The notes under the pieces are model-generated. The model was not told where the DNA came from. It made no database searches and worked only from the letters and a program-made list of their open reading frames with translations. A stretch of DNA of 64,000 nucleotides. Origin: Priapulus caudatus. Taxonomy: Eukaryota > Priapulida > Priapulimorpha > Priapulimorphida > Priapulidae. The position numbers and the translations under genes were made by a program. The stretch is from the NCBI RefSeq assembly GCF_000485595.1, contig NW_014577333.1, positions 263,951-327,950 of the forward strand, in the 5' to 3' direction. Positions 16,535 to 26,795 of this stretch are shown here, one piece after another; the first letter of the stretch is position 1; the number at the start of each line of letters is the position of its first letter.

Positions 16535-16950
16535 AGGCACACCCGCATGCACGCATGCCGGCACGCATGCAAGCACGCGCGCAGGCACGCGCGCAGGCAC
16601 GCAGGCACGCGCACACATGCACGCGCGCAGGCACACACGAAAGCACGCCCCCGGGCACACCGGCACACACAGGAACGCGCAGGCACACACGCAAGCATGC
16701 CCGCAGGCACGCAGGAACGCACGCACGCGCGCAGGCACACACGCAAGCACGCCCGCAGGCACACCGGCACACACAGGCACGCGCGCAGGCACACACGCAA
16801 GCACGCCCGCAGGCACACCGGCACACACAGGCACGCATGCACGTGCGCAGGTACACACGCAAGCACGCCCGCAGGCACGCACGCACGCACGCATGCGCGC
16901 AGGTACACACGCAAGCACGCGCACAGGAACACACGTATATACGCGCGGGC
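16535..16950. repeat. CG-rich alternating purine/pyrimidine minisatellite
   Basis: Degenerate tandem units of GCAGGCACACACGCAAGCAC and similar, roughly 52-56 bp at higher order. Almost strict purine/pyrimidine alternation would favour Z-DNA. Stop codons are rare in several frames on both strands, which creates many long meaningless open frames; one runs on in frame into the integrase sequence at 17235. Confidence 0.9.
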
Positions 16951-16959
16951 GGCAGCGCG

Positions 16960-17235
16960 CGCTTGATTGAATGCAATACAGTACAGTACACACATGCATG
17001 CATAAATGGTAAACACTTGACAGTCACACCGTACCATGAATTCTACCGCGCCGTGAAACCGGCTGCCGCTAGCGGCAGAGGCCGAGCGAGAACGGCAAGG
17101 CGCGGGACCGACCTGGACAATCGATTTCCAGGGCGACTTTTGCTTTTGGGGTCGCCCCCGATATCATGTTTTCGGGGGCTCTTCTTGGCATTTCGGGGGC
17201 GAAATCGCCCGCCACCCCCGTGTATTTTCCCCCCC
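16960..17235. other. Unassigned GC-rich sequence before the integrase
   Basis: Contains GCCGCTAGCGGCAGAGGCCG (about 17065) and a G-rich/C-rich inverted stretch around 17150-17230, ending in CCCCCCC and then GTTAGGCTT. Its left partner is the TTAGGCTT at which copies A and B break off. Confidence 0.4.
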
Positions 17236-18485
17236 GTTAGGCTTGTTGCTCACAATGCAACACCCAAAGCTCTGTCTACCCGAGAGGTAGAGGAAGCATC
17301 TGCTGATGATGAGGAACTCATGGAAGTTCGTAACTGTATTCGAACAAATCAGTGGCAGAAAATAACCAATAAGCGTCTCCTATCAGTTAAAGATAAACTG
17401 TGCATAATAGGAAAGCTTGTGTTGAGAGGAACTCGGTTAGTGGTCCCCAAGCGACTTCGTGAGACAATACTTGAATTGGCTCATGAGGGGTATCCCGGAA
17501 TTGTGTGCATGAATAGAAGGCTTCGTTCCAAAGTATGGTGGATGGGAATGGACAAAGATGTCGAGAACTTTGTTAAAAGGTGTCATGCTTGTCAGATGGT
17601 AGGAACACCACAAGCACCAGAGAAGATGACACCAACTGAACTGCCTACGGGACCGTGGCAAAGCATTTCAGCGGATCTTATGTTGCCATCTGGAGACTGT
17701 TTGTTTGTTGCCGTCGACTACTACAGCAGATATTTCGAGGTAGAGACCCTGCAAACGACAACAGCAGACAAGATAGTTAAAAGTCTGAAGAAGATGTTTC
17801 TTATATGTACATGGCTTGCCAGTTAGTATTACGACTGATAATAGACCACAATTTATCAGTTCTAAGTTTAAGGACTTTCTAGAAGCCGAAGGCATTGAGC
17901 GTTGTAGAGTTACCCCTCTCTGGCCTCAGGCGAACGAAGAGGTAGAGTGACAGAATCGAACATTGTTGAAGAGAATCCGAATCGCTCAGATTGAAAAGGA
18001 CTGGCGAGATGAACTTGATGCCTTCCTCACGATGTATCGGACTACACCACATACTACCACAGGAGTGAGCCCCGCAGAACTGATGTTCCCGAGAAAACTC
18101 CGTACACGTATCCCAGGCATCAAGGATTCGCTGGAAGATCTTGAGATCGTAGATCGTGACCGTGAGCAGAAAGGACGAGGGAAGAGATATGCAGACGCGA
18201 AAAGAAACGCGTGTGATAATGACATTTTACCAGGCAATAAGGTATTACCAAAACGCGACCGAAAAGACAAACTTAATCACTCCTACGTTTCACGCAGAAC
18301 CTTGTAGAGTAGTTGCCAAAACAGGAAATTCAGTTGTAGTTGAACACAATAGAGTACAATACAAATGGAATGTAACTCATCTAATGAAATATTGCATTAA
18401 AAGAAATATCAAGCATTTAGGAAATCGAAGACCGTGCCCGGCTGCCGGGCATATAGCCACAGCAAATAATGTAACCCAACAAGAT
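17236..18485 (+). pseudogene. Gypsy-type integrase region (broken)
   Basis: The C-terminal pol part that the gag-pol copies lack. The zinc-binding region is present (HEGYPG near 17482, CHACQ near 17584), but the second histidine expected in the usual HxxH is Tyr here. The catalytic core has the first Asp in SADLML (about 17671), the second in TTDN (about 17829) and the Glu near 17940. A frameshift falls near 17815 and a TGA at 17948-17950 directly after the Glu region. The chromo-side tail runs to about 18485. No 3' LTR follows; a palindromic element cuts it off. Confidence 0.85.
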
Positions 18486-18487
18486 TA

Positions 18488-19195
18488 GGGTTACAACGCG
18501 AGCCTATTCTTTTCTTTGGAGGAGCACCTGAGTGATTCACTCAGGGCGGTTTTATGGTGCGTTTTTCGAGACTACAACTTCCAAACTGGGTTTATTCTAA
18601 CCACAAACCTTTCTCCGCTATCCTGGTACTTAATATGTATCACAATACTCTGTATTAAACTATTATAACCTGTTACAAAATTTCGAAGTGACGAGCAGAG
18701 ATATTTTGAGCGCCATTTCCGTTGACCTGGGACGTACAGATTCCCAATGCGCATAGCGTTCGGCTAACTTCGTCATGACGTCATGACTGACAGCAGGCAT
18801 CCCATGATACATTCAATCTTGGAGTCAAAGTTAGCCGGACGCTATGCGCATTGGGAATCTGTACGTCACAGGTCAACAGAAATAGCGCTCAAAATATCGC
18901 CGCTCGTGACTTCGAAATTTTGTAACAGGTTATAATAGTTTAATACAGAGTATTGTGATACATAGTATTAGTATGTCCCAGGATAGCGGAGAAAGGTTCG
19001 TGTTTAGAATAAACCCAGTTTGGAAGTTGTAGTCTCGAAAAAAAAACGCCGAGTGAATCACTCAGGGGCTCCTCCAAAGAAAAGAATAGGCTTGCGGGCT
19101 CAAGGATAGAGAGCATGTCCAGTAATAAACATCATCCTATCATATCACCGTCCTGGACATCATATCTATCCTTGAACCGGCTCGCGTTGTAACCC
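18488..19195. mobile_element. Palindromic TIR element flanked by TA
   Basis: Outer inverted ends GGGTTACAACGCGAGCC (18488) and GGCTCGCGTTGTAACCC (ending 19195) are each flanked by TA. Most of the left half (18505-18780) is repeated in inverted order at 18825-19095, so single-stranded DNA or RNA from it would fold into a hairpin of about 270 bp. No coding capacity. TA flanks fit a Tc1/mariner-like non-autonomous element. Confidence 0.8.
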
Positions 19196-19885
19196 TACTT
19201 ATTACTTATTATATTTTTACTTTCATTAGATCATCTAGTCTCACCAACTATGCGGATGACAATATAATACCATAAGTTATGCTCACCACGACCGTGATGT
19301 ATGGAAAACTACCCTTGAGGCTGATGGTGGGGCTCTCACTGACTGGTTTACCTCCAATGGTATGCAGGCCAACCCATCCAAATTTCAAAGTATCGTTTTT
19401 GGCCAGCGGGCAGATAGCGAGAGGACTGCCCTCAGCATCAGGGGAATTGATATTGAATGTACTGATACTGCCAAGTTGCTGGGTATCAACTTCAACCACC
19501 ATGTTACTACCATCTTCACCAAGGCTGCAAGACAGCTAAATGTACTTAAACGTAAACTTATACGTACTTGTACGTATTAAACGTATTGGGCGGTACCTCA
19601 ATTTTGACTGCCGCAAGGTTATCTACTACTCATTTATAAGGTCAAACTTTAATTTTTGCCCATTGGTTGGGCACTTCTGTCGAAGGAAAAATGTAATTAA
19701 ACTTGAGAAGATAAATTACCAGGCCCTCAAGTATGTATATATATAGAGATTTTGACAGCTCATATGAGGAACTCTTATCCAGAGACAAAAACATATATCC
19801 CTTCTCTTACGCCGGATGCGGCAATAAATTTTTGCTATCGAAGTCTTTAAAATTCTACATGGGGACAGGCCACTCTATCTAACAC

Positions 19886-20656
19886 CCCCGTCAGACCGGG
19901 GTGGCGTCCTTACTGCGCTGCTACGGCGACAGAAAATGGGCCCAGAGCGTGTCAAGGTCGCCATAAGCATGGTATAAGCGTGGTGGAAACGCCAGACATC
20001 GTGCTGTGGTCGCCATGGTCGCCAATGATCGCCGAGTCACGGCGTTTGTTTTTAGCATGTTCAAAACAAACGCCAAGGCTCAGCGATCTGACCTGGAACG
20101 CGGTAGGGTCGCAAAGGTCGTGAGACAAGCGTCGTAACATCTCCATGAACGTAGTACACGCGCAGTACACGCGTGGCAAAGACGCTGCGAAAATGGCCAC
20201 GGCCTCGGCCTCTGGTAGCTTGTTTCTTCGGCATCGTGTTTCTACTTAGCAAACGCACAACTATACAGTTGAAATTTCCGAAAATCTGACCAGCTTATAT
20301 AGTCGCCGTGAGAACATGCTAGATACGCCGTGAGGTCGCTGTGCAGTCGCGATACACGTAGAAGACGCGTGGTAAGAACCCCATGAGCGTGGTGAAAGCG
20401 CCGCAGGAATGCCGGTGATCGCCGTTGCCAAGCCCATAGATCTCAATAGAAATGCCATAAGCGCGGAGAGGTCGTGGCGGGCGCGCCGTGAGAACGCGGT
20501 ATAATCGCACAGGTCGCAGTAAGAGCGCGTTTTTTTTTCAAGTTTGTAATTTGTTGGGACTTTTTCTCGCGTTGTGTTCCCGTTTGCCGGCGACCTTGCA
20601 CATTTTCTGGTCGCCGTACGGTCGCGGATGGTCGCCGTCCAGTCTGACGGGGGTAT
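19886..20656. mobile_element. TIR element in the LINE (ACCCCCGTCAGACYGG ends)
   Basis: Inverted ends ACCCCCGTCAGACCGG at left and CCAGTCTGACGGGGGT at right enclose 771 bp rich in GGTCGC and GCGTGGT words. Removing it rejoins two consecutive parts of the LINE protein. I see no clean target duplication and no transposase. Confidence 0.65.
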
Positions 20657-20880
20657 AAATGACTTGGTAACAAAAAACAACACAACTGAAAAATATACCC
20701 TCAGATACATAAATAAATTGGAAGTGCCCACGCACAACGGGGTCCGCTATGGGCGACACAGTTTTAGAGCTGAGGTAGCTCTAGTACTATAGCCCGCTTA
20801 CATTAACTGCCGCTGATAGGGTCTATGTCCCCCAGGGTACTGCCGGAACGTACCCTGGGTACGGTCCAATATACCGGAAC

Positions 20881-21948
20881 CAGGCTTTTCAGCAGTCCTT
20901 GACAACATTTTAGGGCTAATTTTAGGGAGAAATTAAGGTTTTTTTAGGGCTATTTTAGGAATTTTTAGGAATAAATCGAAATATTTTAGGGATAAAATAA
21001 GTCACTTACCTTTCATAAACATCAATGTGTTAACTTACAGAGACAGTTCTATGTGGTATATGTCCAGTCTACCAGCTATTCCTATCCTCCAAGCCCTCAA
21101 TACGACTGTACATCATCAAGTTTCATGCAAATTAGGCATGTCTTGTACATCCAGCCAGGAACAGGGTCGTATAATCAGACACTGAAGCTTAGGAATCACT
21201 GGTAGACTGAGAGTCACAATACTTACTCTGTATAAAGATGACTAGATAACATACATTAGCAAGGTCTCCAACCCTGTGAATCTCCAAATGTTCCTGCGGT
21301 AATCAGTAACTAGTTACGTATTCAGAAATTGATGGGGGGGGCGAAATGTACCTTGGCTGCCGCAGGCAGGCCTGCGTGTGCATGCCAGTTGGCCGCCGTA
21401 GGCATGCCAGTGCTAGGGGGGTTTGGGGGCGTGCCCCCCCCCCCAGAAGATTTTGAAATATTTAAGCCATTTTCCTGCAATCTGAGGCATACTGTGGGCC
21501 ATATTCTCATGTCTGATAACACTATCTCAACCCTAGACTCAACCCTACAACCCAAGGTTGTCTGATTAGCAGACAAACTACGCGACACCTTGCAGACAGC
21601 GCCTGTCTGACCAGGCTGTTCCATTTACCGTAGACATGTCAGATACAAAATACCTGAAAAAAACAATGTGTCCAAGCGAACAATGCGAACAATCAGTGCA
21701 AATTTTGTACAGTGCAACTGAAATGAGGAATATAACCTTGCCGCTGCAGAATGCGGAAATTAAGCCTAGAAATTGTAATGATTCCGCAGAATGAGGAATG
21801 GTTGGAAACCCTGCATTAGACAATTACAAACCAAAAGTTCATCATCTCATCACCAAAACCTCCAAACATATCTGTGATTTTTTTTTTTTAGGAATTGTTT
21901 CAAAATTTTTAGGAATTTTTAGGAATTTTAGGGCCGCTGGAAAGCCTG
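20881..21948. mobile_element. CAGGCTTTTCAGC-ended element with 6-bp duplication CGGAAC
   Basis: Inverted ends CAGGCTTTTCAGCAG and CCGCTGGAAAGCCTG are flanked by CGGAAC at 20875-20880 and 21949-21954. Both ends are rich in TTTTAGGAATTTTAGG words. 1,068 bp, no transposase visible. It is the deepest layer of the stack. Confidence 0.8.
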
Positions 21949-21982
21949 CGGAACGTACCCTGGTAACTATCTAGCTGATATG

Positions 21983-22049
21983 GTTAGGGTTAGGGTTAGG
22001 GTTAGTGTTAGGGTTAGGGTTAGGGTTAGAGTTAGGGTTAGGGTTAGGG
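21983..22049 (+). repeat. Interstitial telomere-like (TTAGGG)n
   Basis: About eleven TTAGGG units with a few variants (TTAGTG, TTAGAG), placed inside a TIR element and not at a chromosome end. Confidence 0.95.
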
Positions 22050-22362
22050 AGTAGGCATAGGCGACTACCTAGACTCGTTAGTGGAGTAGGCGAGGTACGG
22101 TCCGGCATATTAGATAGTAGTATTTAGTACCAGGGTACGTTCCGGTATACCGGACGGTACCCAGGGTACATTCCGGCAGTACCCTGGGGGACATAGACCC
22201 TATCAGCTTAACTGCCGCTGGCAGCGCGGCCTCTGCAGCGCGGCCTCTGCCGCTGGCCGCCAACAGCCGCGGCCAGCGGCAGTTAATGTAAGCGGGCTAT
22301 AGTACTAGAGCTAGAGCTGAGGCTGCCAGACTCTGGAACAGTCTACCAGAAAACTTGAGATC

Positions 22363-23160
22363 TAGACCAATAAATTGTGCCCTAAAATTTTTTAGATTCT
22401 GATGTTATTTTAGGGCCCAATAGCCTTCTATAGACAAAACCCGTGAATTCTGTCGTGCAAAATGCACGACAGAATTCACAGGTTTTGTCTATGGAAGAGG
22501 GTGGGTAAGGGTATTTCCGTGAAACGTGATCGGCCGTTTTTATACCTCGTGAACTGTGAATTGCAATTTATTTTGTCTGTGAACTGTGAATGGACCACCT
22601 TGCGTGAAGCGTGATTTAGCTTTTATTTGTCGTGTCTGTGAACTGTGAATAAGAGGTCTCTTTCCTCGTGAATCTATGCATGTCAGGCGCGGATTTAGGC
22701 CGGTTTGCACCGGTTTCCAGAAACCGGTCACAGGCCTCAAAATTCACCAGAATGCACCAAATATAGCCTAATTTTTAAAACATTCCAGGGGGGTATGCCC
22801 CCGGACCCCCCAACCGCAGAAGAACATATGGAAACTATATATACGCACGCACGCACGTACACACACATGTATAAGCATGACTACTGCGCAAGCATATTTT
22901 TGATATTTAGAAGTGTTGTTGATATTTAGAACACAAGTATACTTCTATGACCTTATCTTATGAGTCTGAAATTTTTGCTGTAAACTGGATTATCCCCGTG
23001 ATCTGTGAAAAGAGCATTATTTTCACTGTGAAATGTGAAAAGCAGTTTATTTTCACTGTGAACTGTGAACAGTACTACCCTTTACCCCCCTCTATGGAAG
23101 GCTATTGGGCCCTAAAATACCATCAGAATATAATTTTTTAGGGCACAATTTATTGGTCTA
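22363..23160. mobile_element. TAGACCAATAAA family element, long TIRs, 9-bp duplication
   Basis: The 798-bp element has inverted ends of about 69 bp (starting TAGACCAATAAATTGTGCCC) and is flanked by CTTGAGATC (22354-22362) and CTTGAGGTC (23161-23169), a 9-bp duplication with one mismatch. Long TIRs plus 9 bp fit a MULE-like element. Inside are a perfect-looking hairpin (GAATTCTGTCGTGC and its inverse, about 22450-22480) and repeated GTGAACTGTGAA words. It interrupts the LINE just after the PENLR-coding stretch. Confidence 0.88.
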
Positions 23161-23408
23161 CTTGAGGTCATGTGGAAATTTTAATGATTTCAGAAAAATG
23201 CTAGCCAGCTAGGTTCGTGGGAGGGGGATAAGTGCAAATGTGCAATGTGTAATCGATTTTATTGAATTCTATGTATATTTCGTGCTAAATGTTTATCTGC
23301 TGAACGTTTTACATCTTATCTGTTTTCTAATTTTATATTTGATGGTCGGCGGAAAAGCCATATGGCTTATGTTCAGAATCTGAATGTTCTCTGTACAAGT
23401 TACGCTCA

Positions 23409-23802
23409 TAGGGTCTATGTCCCCCAGGGTACTGCCGGAACGTACCCTGGTCACTATTTGATATGGTTAGGGTTAGGGTTAGGGTTAGCTCTAGTACTAT
23501 AGCCCGCTTACATTGACTGCCGCTGGCATTGCCACCGCTGACATTGACTGCCAGCGGCAGTCAATGTAAGCGGGCTATAGTACTAGAGCTAGGTTAGGGT
23601 TAGCGTTAGAGTTAGGGTTTGAGTTAGGGTTTGAGTTAGGGTTAGGGTTAGGGTTAGGGAGTAGGCGTAGGCGACTCCCCAGACTCGTTAGTGGAGTAGG
23701 CGAGGTACGGTCCGGCACATTAGATAGTACCAGGGTACGTTCCAGTATACCGGACCGTACCCAGGGTACGTTCCGGCAGTACCCCGGGGGACATAGACCC
23801 TA
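23409..23802. mobile_element. TAGGGTCTATG telomere-repeat element, copy 2
   Basis: Same inverted ends as 20817-22202, flanked by GCTCA at 23404-23408 and 23803-23807. It contains TTAGGG repeats at about 23464-23485 and 23592-23660, which are split by a TAGCTCTAG family element. Confidence 0.82.
23486..23591. mobile_element. TAGCTCTAG family element, copy 2 (106 bp)
   Basis: An almost pure hairpin, TAGCTCTAG to CTAGAGCTA, flanked by GGTTAGGGT at 23477-23485 and 23592-23600. The flank is 9 bp, as for copy 1, although duplication inside a telomeric repeat is less informative. Nesting is the reverse of that at 20.8-22.2 kb. Confidence 0.82.
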
Positions 23803-23861
23803 GCTCACAGCACAAGTTACAACACTACCGACGTTAAATAAAGCTTATTTTACTTTACTTT

Positions 23862-24440
23862 AATCAATGCACGTGATTACAGTACACTAACTGCCAATAA
23901 TCTGGACTTACGGCCGTTAGCACGCGAAAATCTTCAGTCGACAGATAACGTAACAAAGCAACGTTTAGCTTCCCCATGTTTGCAGATTCAAACTCTCAAA
24001 TTAAGACGAAAGTCACGAAACGCGCATCAATCGGGTAAGCATAAAAGCATGGACCCAAGGCATAGACCCAATGAGCTAGGTATACAAGAAGATGAAGGTG
24101 ATTGGACATGTACTTCGGATGCCATAGGCGCCATTTTAGATCAAAGTTTTACGCTATAGAAATTTTGGACTGTTTGTGTGTCTGAACGTTTTTAATTATG
24201 GAAAAAACTCATGGGGCGTTTTTATAAATTTAAGAATTATAATATAATAATATACTGTATAGACAATTAAGTGGCATACCTGTGTATGCGGTGTAGGAGT
24301 GACTTGAGAAGACTATATAGAAGGCTATATGCATGTGTATCGATGTGTATTTATTAATTATTACTATTATATTCTGATTAAAAAAACGCTAAAGAAGCTA
24401 TATATACATAGCAATACATAGAAACTCCTATAGTCTACAT
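23862..24440. other. No gene or repeat recognised
   Basis: AT-rich unique-looking sequence after the LINE tail. Confidence 0.4.
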
Positions 24441-24453
24441 ATATAATATATAT

Positions 24454-24454
<1 letters not shown>

Positions 24455-24493
<39 letters not shown>

Positions 24494-24696
24494 CAAGGCG
24501 CGCAAATCCATTTGAAATGTGGGGGACACAAGTAGCGAGCACGCGAAGGGGGTTTGGGGGGCCCCCCAAGAAATTTTTTGAAATTACGACCACCTCAGAT
24601 GCGTTTACTGCGCGAGCGGGGGGGGTCCGGATTCCTGGACCCCCTTCGCTGTCACGCCCCTGCACACACACACACACACCACACACACACACACAC

Positions 24697-24735
<39 letters not shown>

Positions 24736-24757
24736 CACACACACACACACCACACAA
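24455..24757. repeat. (TA)n, element fragment and interrupted (CA)n
   Basis: (TA)n at about 24459-24490. A fragment at about 24500-24662 matches, in reverse, the G/C-rich block at 6375-6540 and ends at CACGCCCCTG. An interrupted CA repeat follows to 24757. Confidence 0.75.
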
Positions 24758-25284
24758 TGCATTTGGTTTGTGATAAGATACGAAAAGGTGGTCCACATGC
24801 AGTCATAAAATCAAGAAAACAAAAAGCAGAAAACCAATCATATGGTGTTTGAGGCTGATCACAAAATAAATTGGTCCGTTGTTATTGTTGGTCCAGTCAT
24901 ATCATATATGCGTGTATATATATCATCAATTTGCAATGAAAATTACATTATTAAAACCGATGCTCAGTTACTCATGTTCCTCTTGCGTGAATATAGCTCG
25001 TGTTCCCAGCTTAATCCTTGAATCAGTGTCTAATGTGAGTGATATCTCTTAAACTTTCATAAACATACTTTCTCTTGATGATTTCTGCATAAGAATTTAT
25101 TTAATATAAGAAACAAACTGTTAAAAAAAAACGGTACTAATTTATCAAGACACATTTTTCTTAAGTTGTGCATGATCATTATTATGCTCTCAAATGCACT
25201 TGAATGAAATAAAAGCTGGCAATAAAAGGAAAAGACGCCAATCGTTGACGCACTATCACACACAATAAAAAGGTTCTCACTTCA

Positions 25285-25285
<1 letters not shown>

Positions 25286-25339
<54 letters not shown>

Positions 25340-25452
25340 ACACACAAAATCATGGTGATCCAAAATTGCGAGGGGGACATATGATATGATGTCCCCCCTC
25401 TGAAAATTCGTGGGGGAGACATGTCCCCCTGTCCCCCCTGGATTTGCGCCCC
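25286..25452. repeat. (CA)n plus a CAGGGGCGC-ended fragment
   Basis: A CA repeat to about 25337, then a fragment ending GGATTTGCGCCCCTG. This is another terminus of the CAGGGG type; only one end is present. Confidence 0.7.
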
Positions 25453-26250
25453 TGTATATACCGCTTTCACACATCTCGCTCACACTGCCGTATATTTCAT
25501 GGAATCGTAAAAAAAGTATTCTCTCGTCATCAAGTTTGCATGGTGACTGAATTTTAACCCAATCCTCCATCTGCAAATGTACTCAAGCAACACCCCTGAT
25601 CAAGTAAAGATTAAAAACGTAAACGATTCCAGAATAACGGTCATATACACAGCATATATATAATTTATAGTTACAGAACACAGTGACAAGGCATAATAAA
25701 TGTCGTAAGATATTTTTTTTATAATGCTTCAGTTTTATTAGTTGGAAATTGATTAGTGCTGCCACACTATATCAACCATCTCAGTATACTACAGATCGTT
25801 TTAAGAAAATATATGGATGTATAAACATTTCTAATATATAATCTTGTATATATCATAGAAATCAACGTTGTGTATAACACAAACTTACAAAAAAAGTATT
25901 GTACAATTAAGGCCTATATGTTCATATCACAGTCATATGGGTTCGTTCGTGAGTATGCGATTACGAATGTTCATCACATGATATATCTATACTGTATAAT
26001 TGAAGTTCAGATTAAAGAAGCTGTGATAATTATATAAAATATTAATATTAATCATTTTGCGACCGTGCTCTCAATAATTTTTACAGTGTAGCGCATTTAA
26101 CGGTACTATGCATACACGTACAGATAGATGAATGTGACGACGTTGGCGCTGCATACGCGTTATCAAATACAAAGCCAGCCATATTTTGTACAATTGAAAA
26201 CGAAGTTCTCAGAACATAATATTTTCCATTGATGTCTAATATAACTGTTA
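25453..26250. other. No gene recognised; downstream flank of the Gly/Tyr gene
   Basis: AT-rich. No clear AATAAA on the minus strand close to the stop codon at 26256. Confidence 0.4.
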
Positions 26251-26255
26251 TGCGC

Positions 26256-26795
26256 TTAACCAGTATACCCTCCGCCACCGTACCCGCTGCTTACACCACC
26301 ATAACTTCCTCCACCGTAACCACCGATGCTACCCCCTCTTCCACCATAACCTCCTCCGCCATATCCCCCTCCTCCGTATCCGCCGCCCCTGATTCCCCCG
26401 TAACTGGCTCCACCGTAGCCACCTCCTACTCCTCCATAACCACCACCGATACCACCGTAGCCACCTCCTACTCCTCTATAACCACCGCTGATACCACCGT
26501 AGCCACCTCCTATTCCTCCGTAGCCGCCTCCAATACCGCCGTATCCACCTCCAATTCCTCCGTAACCACCTCCTATTCCTCCGTAGCCGCCACCGATACC
26601 ACCGTAACCACCTCCTACTCCTCCGTAACCACCCCCTATTCCTCCATAACCACCTCCTGTACCCCCATAACCACCGCCGATACCGCCGTATCCACCTCCA
26701 ATTCCACCGTAACCACCTCCTCCGTATCTATTGCGATTGTTGGCGTATATTCTCGCAGGTCGTTGAACATTGTATTGGTTACCGTACAATCGTCC
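26256..26795 (-). CDS. Gly/Tyr protein exon 5 (repeat domain, stop)
   Basis: Begins after a GACAG acceptor with GRLYGNQYNVQRPARIYANN, then runs through GGYGG-type repeats to YTG and TAA. There is no break in frame over 180 codons although the DNA is repetitive, which argues for selection on the protein. Confidence 0.88.
   Translation of the reverse strand, partial: GRLYGNQYNVQRPARIYANNRNRYGGGGYGGIGGGYGGIGGGYGGTGGGYGGIGGGYGGVGGGYGGIGGGYGGIGGGYGGIGGGYGGIGGGYGGIGGGYGGISGGYRGVGGGYGGIGGGYGGVGGGYGGASYGGIRGGGYGGGGYGGGGYGGRGGSIGGYGGGSYGGVSSGYGGGGYTG

Larger units (their letters stand above)
20817..22202. mobile_element. TAGGGTCTATG family element carrying telomere-like repeats, copy 1
   Basis: Inverted ends TAGGGTCTATGTCCCCCAGG and its inverse at 22202. 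It contains GGAACGTACCCTGG palindromic words and a (TTAGGG)n tract at 21983-22049. It sits inside the TAGCTCTAG element and is itself interrupted at 20881-21948. Related copies: 23409-23802 and 54033-54252, with ends at about 6597, 9492 and 13675. Confidence 0.8.
20776..22313. mobile_element. TAGCTCTAG family element with 9-bp duplication, copy 1
   Basis: Ends TAGCTCTAGTACTATAGCCC and its inverse are flanked by perfect 9-bp direct repeats GAGCTGAGG at 20767-20775 and 22314-22322. The LINE reading resumes across the site. The element is enlarged by the nested insertion at 20817-22202; without it the core is about 150 bp. The 9-bp duplication is most like Mutator-type (MULE) transposition. Confidence 0.85.
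19198..23861 (+). pseudogene. Decayed non-LTR retrotransposon (LINE), split by several insertions
   Basis: Pieces at 19198-19885, 20657-20775, 22314-22362, 23161-23408 and 23803-23861 read as one LINE. The first holds the RT catalytic box (YADD, 19249-19260), then DWFTSNGMQANPSKF and the RT thumb region. The second gives VPTHNGVRYGRHSFRAE, the third RLWNSLPENLR and the fourth NFNDFRKM, which together are the conserved C-terminal order of CR1/Jockey-type LINE proteins. The last piece has AATAAA and ends in TTTTACTTTACTTTA, a LINE-like 3' tail. Frameshifts and stops are present. The 5' end is truncated at the palindromic element. Confidence 0.85.

Noticed and set aside
19952-20737. Arg/His-rich minus-strand frames
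   Set aside because: They lie in the GGTCGC-rich TIR element and overlap in several frames; composition artefact.
21983-22049. True chromosome end or ancient telomere fusion
   Set aside because: The TTAGGG run is bounded by element-specific inverted ends and recurs in two other copies of the same element.
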